DNA of 64,000 nucleotides, from assembly GCA_949752735.1 (NCBI GenBank), contig OX457037.1, forward strand, positions 33,606,956 to 33,670,955. Direction: 5' to 3'. Both the position numbers and the translations under genes were made by a program. The stretch is from Lumbricus terrestris. Its lineage: Eukaryota; Annelida; Clitellata; Crassiclitellata; Lumbricidae. Below the pieces are notes generated by a model. It worked only from the letters and a program-made list of their open reading frames with translations, made no database searches and was not told the DNA's origin. Position 1 is the stretch's first letter. Each line of letters opens with the position of its first letter. This document shows, one piece after another, positions 37,766-49,400 of the stretch.

Positions 37766-40193
37766 CCAACCAATTAACCAACCAGCAACAATTCAAAGCA
37801 ATCCAAGGTGCTTTTGCAACATTGCAAATCAGAAGAACTTGAAGCGAACAATAAAACACGTTTTGCATGAATATGCGCAGACAAGTATTTTTAGTACCCC
37901 AAAACAATTGCATACTTACTTATCTCCCTATAAAATACAGAAACATAGAGTTATTCATAAACAAACTCATACTTATTTACTTTTTGAAATTCATAGCAAG
38001 ACAACGCAAGATTACATATTAAAAATGCAAATCAGCAATTCGAAGTGGTCCCCTATTTCAGTAGAGTGAATCATGACTCCCAATGACCAGCACCCATTTA
38101 CTGGGGTGGTAGACACATGGGTTTACTCAGGAACACAAGCACCATCTGGTGATTAACTGAGCCCAACATATGCTGCTACAACCGCCATTCAGATCTCGAA
38201 ACCAGGGCATAACTGATCGGCCAAACACTAACACCCTTTAATGAGATTTTCCGTTTCCTAACCGTTGAATCCCAAGCTACTGGACAGCACATTGTAGGAG
38301 TTGTCATTTCCAAACTTATGCCATTACCAAATGATACTGCTTGGTCACAGATACAAGTCTACACAACCAACTTGTCGAGGCTCATTAAATAGAGTTTACT
38401 CAGTTTGCTCAAACACACAATCGTTAGATTACGTGCCAGTGGCACCGACAGTCCAAAGTGGCAAATGCAGTCTGACATTGGCAAAAACAATTGTGAGACT
38501 CTCATCTCACCCACGCACACTCTTCGAAACAATTTAAATTACAAAGTGACAGCATTGATTGGTCATTTCTGCTCTGATTGCACTCAGAAGCGCTAGCGAG
38601 CAGTTTCGGCTACAGTTCTATATAAATGCATATTGTTTCCTGCTCCAGGTCTGCTAAAAATTCTGTTGCTTATTCACGTAGTGTTATTTATTTACATTGA
38701 AAACCAAAATCATATGCAACGAGCAGTATGTAATGCAGTATGTAACTGCTAGATGGGATAACACAACTGGACCAAATGTTAGCTTTTCATGCCACGTTGT
38801 CAGCTATTGCCGTCACCTTCAGCATACAAACTGTAGAATAAAAGGCTACAGGGAAGCAACCGATTGCACAGATCCCCTAGAAACAACATCATACAAAGCA
38901 AAATGGCCTTGGATCTGAGTGACATGAATAAGAACATTGTAAACTGTCTAAACTAAAATGATGTAGCCACTGGGATTTCATCGTTTACTACCAGATCTAA
39001 ACTGAACAAATGTAGCCCTACGGTCCAAAGTGCTGCCAACGTAAATGCCTAGATCAACCCCGGCAGAACTGCCAATGCATTGGAGCATCTCCGGCAAAAA
39101 ACAAACAGCTACGGTGAAGAGAAACAACGACGTTCCTATTTATCTCCAGAACTGTTGGTCTGAATTTCAACTGAAAGCTGCCTTTTCTCAGTACCTTCTT
39201 CGGTGAACGGCAATGACGCCTGTGACAATGGGCAGGAAAAAAGCTAGCCGACACAGGTCTCTAAGTGAAAGCCATGCCACATGGACTCAACCCGCAACCA
39301 TTGAATTAAAAAGTCAGTATCTGGAAACTTGATCAGAACTTGGCAATCTCTTCAATCATCCACGTCTGTGGCAACACGGCAGGAACTCGAGCTCAGACGG
39401 TCCAGAATCAAACCCTGCGCCAGTAGTGAGTCACTGTGTCTTCGTGATTAGGATCTCATTTGGCCGACGGGTTAGATGACAGTTTTTGGTCGTTTCATTA
39501 TGCGAAGTATTCGATGTCTGAAGGGTCACGAAGAAGTGACTGGCGATCGACGGGAACACAGCAGCGTAAGAAGTTTGAGATCTATTCAGAGTGATTGACG
39601 ACGACGTTCGGTGAGGAATGCAGGAAATGAGAAATTGCCGGAACAAAGTTGTTGTCCGTGGAGCCTTGCAAAGTTCAATCGTCTCTAAAGCAGGAAGCCT
39701 AGTTTCACATTCGTTTATTTTGCACTGGAGTTACGTGATATGGATCTGCAACAACAACAAAACCACAAGTTGCGAACAACAAGGAAGGACAGCAACGGTC
39801 AACAGCTTTTGCAAAACTTTCTGCAGTTTAATGCTAACAAGTGAATGTAAAGCTAGTATAAACTGAATAGGCTTATTTTATTTTCTCCCCATTTGTACAC
39901 CTTCAGTTGCATCGTTCTTTTACATAGAATCACTAATACTGTTACCCTTTGGAAGAGGTATACTTTAACACGAGACTGGAAAATTACAAGACCTACTGAC
40001 ATTGTACGAAAAGAAAGAAGGCACGAATTAATAATAGAAGACTGTTCATTCTTTGCACATAACTCGTTTCCCCACAGTTTTACAGAAGAGGGCCTCCACA
40101 TTTGCTGATACGGCCCTAAATCACAAACACCTGCAGATTTTAATTATTCAAATTATTTCATAAGAAGCATTGATGGTCAAAGTAGAAAACCAA

Positions 40194-40317
40194 GCAACAT
40201 AGTGAAATACAAGGAGAGCAAGAAAGAGAGAAGGAAAGAAAAGGACAACCAGATAGCAACATAGTGAAATACAAGGAGAGCAAGAAAGAGAGAAGGAAAG
40301 AAAAGGACAACCAGATA
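40194..40317. repeat. 62-bp exact tandem duplication
   Basis: Two adjacent copies of a 62-bp purine-rich unit beginning GCAACATAGTGAAATACAAG; I see no difference between them. It lies just 3' of the ZDHHC stop codon, probably in its 3' UTR. Confidence 0.9.
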
Positions 40318-40456
40318 GACAGAGGGACACACAGAGAGAGATACAGAGAGAGAGAGAGTGAACAGCATCTGGAAAACCTGGAGCAAGATATGTTTGTCAA
40401 TCGTAATATGCTGGGACATTCGTATAACGCCGTAGCAGAACAAGAGCAAGAATGAG

Positions 40457-43400
40457 TTAACTGAAAAAAACTGGGACTAGACATGTAGCATGTGGAAGGG
40501 AACCTGTTTGATTCCTGTAGTTCTCCTCTGGACTGTTCAGGTCTTCGTCACCATAGGAACTTTCGTTGAATCTGTAAAAATGAGACAACACGTTTAGCTC
40601 TGCTACAAGAAGCGTCACAATAATCTCCACATCAATTATTGTTCTCCCATCAAGTAAGTTCTCACTTTGTCCCTTTGTACATACAGTTTTTGCTTCCCTA
40701 AAGAGTAAAGACATACCCGACCACTAAACCACTTTGAAGGTATTTTGAACCAGCAAATAACTAATTCTACTTATACTTATTTTACTGTGAGAGGGATTAG
40801 TAGTCCGTTGTTTTCACACACACACCCACACACACCCACACACACCCCCCACATACACACGCACTTGTCATTAAGTTTTACGAGAGTCCTGAAAAGGTCA
40901 ATCCAGCAAACTGAGACTAGCACAGTCAAATGCTGAATTGTATGCAAGTCACTGCCAACAATAATGCACTCTTTGAAAAGTAAAGTAAGTAAGCAAAGCC
41001 TTTATTACTCCATTTGCAAACGTACAATGGGACATCTACAAATAATGCAAAACAACACATAGAAGAAATAATAAAGTACAGCAATATACATGAAAAGTAA
41101 TTAAACCAAATGATAACAATAAGTGTAACTCCAGTTCTCATAAATGATAGTGCAGACGTACTTTGGTGCTGGTTGGACCATGATCGGAGTTGTCTGGAGG
41201 TTGATGTAGGGCTCGAGGCCAATACTAGACGACGTACCCATTGACTGGTAGCCAACAGAAGTTGGAGCGATGCGTGTTGTGAATTTGGCACCGTCTCCCA
41301 AACTGAAACGTGAAAGCAAAATAAACGTTTAAGCCAATACCTAAAGTAAAGAAATGCAACAAATATTTTCAACTACGCTACTCGACAATGAAACTAGGCG
41401 GGAGATTAAAAAATTAAAACCAACGTGGAGAAATTTCACCTAAGTTATTAAATTGAAATTACATAAAACTAATAAATTTCCTAATTTGCAAATTTAAGCC
41501 TTCCACAAATTTAAAAAACTCACGCAAGTATAATACTTCTTTGGTCTTTTAGAACTATGGTAGTAACAGGTCTACCTTATTTCTTACATGACACAGTGCT
41601 ACGAATTACAAAGTGATACAATGTTCAAATGCACTGCTGAAATCACAAGCAGCAGCAAAAGCTCTAGCTTTACTGTAAGGCTGGTTCCTGAATTGAACCA
41701 TAGAGCCAACATGAAATTAAATTTTACAGAATGAATACTAATGATTTTATACTTTTAACACTGAAAGCACCTCTGTGTGTGCTGTGAGAAGTGCTTTATA
41801 AAATATATAGATACAATACAATACAAAGAATTGCAGAATACATAACTTTATACTAACAAGATTTGATGCTAGTTAAGGTGCCATTATTACTCACGCTGTG
41901 AAAACAGGAAAAAACCACAGAAGTTTTCTGTTTCCAAACACCTCCATAAAGTTTGCGTATGTTCCAAGATTGAAACCGTTTCGATCTGGTCCAGAACGGA
42001 ATATCGGGGCCCGGAACGCTTCTGAATCAAGCAAAGGACAACAGTAGTAAGCTAGTATGCGGAAAGCGAAGTCATGGGAACCGTGAGTTCAGTCAAAACA
42101 AATTCAACATGCAGGTATGGTCAGGTTCTACTTGAGGTCAAGGCCCAAGGTTTGTGCAGCTGTATGGAAAAGTAATAATACGAAAATTAAAAATTTTAAG
42201 AATTCAATGTTTTGAAAAGACAATCATATACTTTATCGTAATAATTTTCATTAATCTTGAGATAACGATAGGCAAACTTTTCAAGAAAACTGGTCTCAGC
42301 TTCAATGTATCCTAACAGACCTGCAGCAAACTACAGCATATCTGTAGCCAAAAGAGATTGGAAAGCACTGTTGTAGATACTGGTACACACAATAGCTCCG
42401 AAAATGCTCATTTTGGGTAACATGTGATTAAGGAATAAAAAGAAGTTGTAGTTTTGCAACAAAATTACTTTATTGAGCTATGGAGTGACTGACACACACA
42501 AGAAGAAGCAATTTCCTTGCAGCTTCACTTATATAAATTTTGTTACTGCCATTGAATAATCTGACCTGTAGAAAATAATGCAGGTTAGTTATATACATCA
42601 TACAAACATGCATATACCATTATACATACATAGTTACATACCTACATTATACATACATACTTACATGCATGCATACAAACATAAACATACAATACATATA
42701 TATATATCAATTTTCCCCAGAAACCTTTTATTTAAATGAAATTGAACTTTATAGGTGCAGTACATTGACAACACAAATGTATTTAAATAAAAACAACGAA
42801 GAATCACAAATTTTACACAGAATCACAAATTTGACCTAAGTCACTTTTGGCGTATTTTATCTTAAACTAGAATTGACAATCTGGGTCCCTTCCATGCAAA
42901 CATACATCGTACACATATGAGCTAAAGAGGTCTGCTCCTACCAAACCCACCTAGAGTCGTTCGGTTCCTGAAGATCAGTGAACCGTGATAGCACAAGAGT
43001 CCCGTCAGAGACAAGACGAACACAATTCCAAGAAAGAACAGGAAAACGTTGTGCAGGTTTGACATTTCCCAAACACCTCCGTAGACATTCTACAACAACC
43101 ATTCAGAATGTCTTACTTACTTTAATCAAATGTGGCTACTTTAGATATACTATTGGCAATAATAATAATAATGACAATTTCTATGATGATCATAACACAC
43201 CCATGTCACTACAAGGGCCCCTCATAAACTATAAAATCGTGAGGCGTAAGTCTAGGTGAACAAAGGTGCCTACAAAACAAACTGCAACATTGATCAGAGT
43301 AAACCATGGTGAATAAGTAAGACTGCAGATCAAAGAAGGAAGACAGTGGCACACAGCAAACTCATTAAAAAGTGGGGAGGGGATGTGCCGTATGATGCAG

Positions 43401-46400
43401 TATGTACACCAGGCTGTGTTACAAGGAATAGCACCAAAACTGACACCATTTAGAATCACACTGCTATTCTTGTATGGCATGTTCGCAGCTCTGGAAGACA
43501 TAACACAACTTCGCATTAAGCAGAAGGACAATCAAAATGAATCTGAACATTTATGACCAGCTGAAGAAAAAGTTACTTGTGATCAGACTGAATGAGTTGC
43601 TGCATCTCTAACTCACCACCCAGAACTTGATGAAGTACTGGAAAGAGGTTGCCGAGATGAAGAGACAATAGAGAAGAGAGTAGATGATCAGCAGAACAAA
43701 GAACTTGTAGCTGCTGAAGCAAATACAGTTGTTCACCCTAGTACACAAACAGAAACAAGCATTCATTGAAAACATTTAGTTGCTCTCCTCCGCCAGAGTT
43801 CCCTCCGACGGGATGCTCTCTCTCAGCTCTTAATCCAATATCCAGCGAGGAGCTAAAGCGAATCATCTTAGCTTCAGCTCCTAAAACCTGCGACCTCGAT
43901 CCTCTTCCATCATTCCTTCTGCAAGAGTTCATCGACGTCTTCCTTCCTTTCCTTACAGTCCTCTGTAACCGCTCTCTTCAAGAGGGAGTTCTTCCTTCGT
44001 CACAGAAGAAGTTCATCCTTGTTCCTGTTCCGAAGCGTGAAGGACTGGACTTGTCTGATCCTGCCAACTTTAGGCCCATTGCGAACGTTTCGTTTCTGTC
44101 TAAAGTAATTGAGAAGATTGTTGCTTCTCAATTAACAGCTTATCTTGATGTGAACAATTTACTGCCGATTTTTCAATCTGGTTTTCGTAAGGGTCACTCC
44201 ACGGAAACCCTGTTGGTTCGCCTCCTTTCTGATATCTATGGGGCAATTGATCGATCGCAGGTCACCCTTTTAGCACTATTTGATGTGAGTGCGGCTTTCG
44301 ATACTGTTGATCATGATATCCTTCATAGGCGTCTATCAACCTCGTTCGGTCTTTCTGGGAACTTTCTCGACTGGCTTGGTTCCTTCCTCCACGACCGTTC
44401 CTTTTCTGTGGTCTACGGGTCCACCAGGACTCCATGGGTTCCTGCCCCGTTTGGCCTGCCTCAGGGTTCTGTCCTGGGCCCACTCTTATATATTATTTAT
44501 ACTGCCGATCTTGGTTCTCTCCTGGCCGCTTCTTCTGTCCTGAGCCAATCCTACGCGGATGACCTGCAAGCGTATTTGCACTGTTCTGCGCCAGCAGCCA
44601 TTTCTACTGTCAGGGTCATGAGCCGGGCAATGGAGACCTTGGAGGCCTGGATGTCCTCCAATCGCCTGCGGCTAAACTCATCCAAAACCCAATTTATATG
44701 GTTTGGCACGCGCCAACAGCTCGCCAAAATTGACCTGAAGGTTCTTGCTCAAGAATTCCCTCAGTTTACCTTCTCTTCCTCTGTCCGGGACCTTGGAGTC
44801 ACTCTGGACCAAGAACTTACTTTTACGCGGCATATCAACCTGCTATGCCGCAGTTGCTATTACCAATTGCGTCAGCTTAGAGTGGTGCTCCGCTCTTTGA
44901 CCTTCAATGCTGCCTTAACGCTAGTCCACTCTTTTGTCGTCTCTCGTCTGGACTACTGCAGCGCCCTCTATGTGGGTCTTCCGGTGACTCGGGTTGGGTG
45001 CTTGGATCGGGTCTTGCGCTCTGCGGCGCGCCTTGTTGGTCGCATCCCAAGATTCGGCCATGTCAGTGACTATATGCGGGACGTCTTGCATTGGCTCCCT
45101 TTCTCACAAAGGATCACTTACCGGATATCCTCCTTGGTTTGGCGCTGTCTCGCGGGTGTGGCCCCTGTCTATTTACAGGAACTCTGTTGCTCCACCCTAA
45201 ACATCCAGCGTCGTGGCTCTCTCCGCTCTTCTAAACAGGCTGAGCTTCTTGTCCCCCTGGCACGCACTTCTATTACGCAGCGCCGTGCCTTTTCTGTCGT
45301 TGGCCCTACAACCTGGAATGGGCTTCCTGTGGAATTACGTCTAGTGCCTAGAGCCTTTGAGACTACGTTCTACTCTGCTCTTAAGACTGTTCTCTTTAGC
45401 CGTGGTTGGGTCGGGAGCGCTTCTGAGTAGATACTCTTGAAGAAGCGCTATATAAATGCCTTAAATGAATGAATGAATTTAGTACTGTCAAACTGAAGCT
45501 GCTCAGGCTATTCACCTAAGAAATTGTGCATTCAAAAGGGTAAAACTCAATCAATCAACCAAAGATATGTCTATTGCCACACTGCTGTTGCTTACTCAAA
45601 TCAGTAAGCTAAGGGGCAAAAGTGATCATCTTGGATACAATGTACAAAATCTGTGGGTTTGGAACTGAGACTTAGAGGCCATCCATATATCACATATGCA
45701 ACAAAATTTGTATCTTCGACCTCCCCTACCGTACGAACCCATGCATTTTTTTAACCCTCCCTCCCATGTGTACATGCAATGTACATATAAGCTTCCCTAC
45801 CCCCAAACTCCTTACAAAGGCTATTTAGCTAATTAATCTTCGTTTAATTAGACAAATCAGGGTGACACACCACACCCAGTTACATGTCAATACACTTTAA
45901 AAGTAAACAGCAAAATAAAGTGAAGATAACAATGTCAGTAGAGACAAAAAGCTAAAGTCATCTATGAAACATGTATGTATTTTACTGTAGGCCACTAATT
46001 TTTTTCCCAAATATTATTATATGCCAACAAAATTTAACTGTATGGTTTACTGTTTAGATCTGAACAGAATATAATTTTAACGTAGTCAAATGCCATCGGA
46101 TGACTATAGGACAAAAAAGAGTAATGAATATGCTAATGTGGAAGTCATAACTATACATATATTTTGCATATGTACATTTTGCCTACACCCATGCCCCAGT
46201 ACGCACCCATATGCAAATTGCCTAAATCCTGTGACCCTCTCCTCCGTGCGTACGTAATAATATTATATGGACACAGTCCCTTGTTGCTGCTATTGGAACA
46301 CAGATATTTCAACAATCACTAAGTCACAGCCAGAGGTTAAAGTGATCTGAGTGAACAGTGGGAATTCCAATGTTAATTAAATTCACCATTTCCAATGATT

Positions 46401-49400
46401 TAAATTCATTTTCTCCCATGGATAATACAGTGGCAAGCTTCCGAGTTGAACTTTACAGACTTATCAGAAACCTTAGCTTCTACAGAAACTTTCACTGTAA
46501 GTTCATCGAGTACTAAATGAAAGTCCTAAACTGAATACATAATTGCCAGTTTGAATGTTCTTAATAGCACGTTTCACTTTGCATACAGAAGAGGAGATCG
46601 GCTTAAATTTCAATTAATTTCTATGCCTCGTTCGTCATTTAATCAGAATAAAGAACTAACCAAGGACAGTGGTGATCCATCTTCAAGATACATCTGAAAA
46701 ATCAACATCAAAAGCTCAGCTCAGTATTTCTATCTAAAACTTCACACATTGAAAAGAAATAATCTGAGAGTACCACGAAACAATTGTTAATCAAATCAGC
46801 ACACCTAAAAAATCTATAAGTAAGAGGCTGTTGTATATATGAAAAAAGTAATTATCTATCAGTAAAACAGATACAAACATACACAAAGGTGAATAGTGAG
46901 AGACAGCAACAGACAGACAAATATACAAACACATGTATGCAAATCCACACATAAATACACACAAAACCTAGGCACACACAGAGATACAGAAACAATGATT
47001 AACCACATTGCACGAGGCATTCAAATTTATTTGAACCGCCTGGGAAAAACGATAGCCACATAGACCTCAGCACTCAGCAGGCATTCTAGGACATTCAGTA
47101 ACTGCTACATTTACAAAAGTAATCAGATGTCACGGCCATTTTTAACAATGAATGATATCTGTGAAACGTAATAGATACAGATCAAGCCCACAAAACAGCC
47201 ATATTCAAATGTCAACGCTTTGTTTGCTAGTGGTATGTTAAAATGCCCCTTAGTGTGTTCAGATGCTATTAGTTAAGCAGTCAAAGTTTTAAGCAAAGGT
47301 CAGTTAGCTCTCATTCAAAAGGTGCAGCTCGCAAGTCAAATACAGTGCTGACTTATCTGCATGCACGCTGTTTACTTGCCATTCTGCTTAACGCACAGTA
47401 ATGTCATAGACGTCTCCAAAACTTAACTAATTTAACATTCTGCATTGATTTATGTGCCATACAAGAACTGTAATGCGGCATTAAATATTGATTCTTTCAC
47501 CAGCATTGTCCCTTCTTATGACCTTCTTTGGGTTTCCACGCTGTATCATTAGGCATGTCCCCTAAAAAGAGGCTTTGTGTTTTTATGAGACCACATTGTA
47601 TTAGAACTCTCTCACTTTCAGTCCAATCTCTAGCTCTCTTATATAACACTTTACAGTCGATTGAAGCAGGAACAGCAACCTTGAGATTTATTTCAGGCCT
47701 GTTTAAAATTTAAACTCTTAATATGCAAAAATACGATAAAAAAACACAAAAATGTGACAGAAAAACAGAAACTCGAAAACTCTGAAGTTATATCGTTGAA
47801 CACTTACTTCTTACAGACTGAACAGTGGTGCGCTCTGTCTGGTTTTATGCATGCGCAGTTAACACAAAATCTTACGGCTACAACAGAACAATAACAAACA
47901 AAACTGCCATTCAGAGAATGATAATTAAACAGAGTTCTGCTCTTCCAGAGACTACGCCCCATCATCATACTAGTGGGTAGCATTAATAACCTGTTTTATC
48001 AATACAGCATGATACTTTAGTTATGCACACCAACTGTGGAACGTTCAACTCATGCTGCAATTATGACATCAATCTTCGTAAGTAATACAGATTTACACTG
48101 TGTAAAAACCCATCTCCTAACCACCATTAGCACTTGGCTGCACTGACGTGGCAGATTTACTTGTGTAAAAAAGTAACTGAATTTCACTAACCACTTAATA
48201 AAAATAACATTAAACGAATTTCATTTAACACCTTAATCATAGAAATTCGAGCTGCAAAGCACTACTGACAATGGTTCCAGGACAATTTGGAGTGGACAAT
48301 TTGGAGCAGACAATTCAGAGCGGACAATTTGGAGAAGAAAATTCAGGGCGACCAAGAATTATTCTCATAAATACAAATTCTATTGAAGCAAACATTATTT
48401 TCATCAATCCAACTTCTATTTCAGCAGAAATTGATATCATGAATCCAGCTTCCATTTAACCAACTTCTATTGCACCAATAATATTTTTATCAATCAAACT
48501 TCTATTTAAACAACAACATTTTCATCAATTCCACTTCTATTTAAGCAACAGTATTTTCATCAATCCAACTTCTATTTAAGCAACAACATTTTCATCAATC
48601 CAACTTCTATTTACACAGCAATATTTTCATGAATCAAACTTCTATTTAAGCAACAATATTTTCATCAATCCAACTTCTAATTGCAAAGAATTTCGTCGAT
48701 CATCTCCGAATTATCCGCCCCAAATTGTCCAACTCCGAATTGTCCGGAAACCCTGACAACCACATTTCATGGAAAGTTATAAAAATCTTAATGCGACTGA
48801 ATGCAGAGTATCAGTATCAGTACCGGTAAATAAATAAAACAACCTACTACTAGAATTTAAATCAAGTTACTACCTCCTCCATTTGTTCGACACTGAATTG
48901 AAAGCTTTATCGCTCTCTGTTCAAGAAACTGTTTTTGTTCGCCGGGTGATAAACCTTCAAATTTATCAAGATCGCTTTCCGACAGATTGTACTAAACAAA
49001 ACAAAACACAAAACAACATACTTGCATACTGATAACGGTGATGATGATTATGATTTCAGCTATATGATAATAATTGTAATTATTATGCTAACAGCAAGCA
49101 ATAACCAGAATATCAGAATTAACAGAGAAGGTGTCACACCTTCTGCAATAGTCTTTCATACAGTTGAAAAACTCAGGCTATGAAAAAAGATTTTTATATG
49201 CCTATTTACCAAAGACACATTATTATGCAACAAACAGTTTGACTACCCAGGGAATTATTGCTTATACTGGTAGCCATTAGGACTGTCACATTTTAGCAAA
49301 ATGCAAACAGAGTGCCTAAGCTCAACCTGTCAGTGACAGCCCCTAATTTGTTATTAATCCTTAGAAACTAGATACACTTCGCAATACGGGTGCTATACTG

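Larger units (their letters stand above)
35384..40456. other. Intergenic region NDUFAF7 / ZDHHC
   Basis: Holds a MITE (35893-36036), LINE 3' fragments facing each other (36445-36690 plus, 36932-37115 minus), an (ATTC)n run near 36927-36948, an (AATC)n microsatellite at 37678-37765 and a 62-bp tandem duplication (40194-40317). No gene could be supported in 37770-40190, although several short frames exist. Confidence 0.55.

Noticed and set aside
38570..38635. Possible LINE/SINE tail (AGAAGCGCT and TATATAAATGCA)
   Set aside because: The two blocks have opposite orientations relative to the shared tail, so it is probably a coincidence or rearranged relic.
40158..40484. Minus-strand frames with repeated SLFLALLVFHYVA peptides
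   Set aside because: Produced by the 62-bp tandem duplication; they overlap the ZDHHC 3' end out of frame.
43229..43531. 100-codon minus-strand frame between ZDHHC exons
   Set aside because: Lies in the intron 43090-43616; no homology, and the ZDHHC exons join across it in phase.
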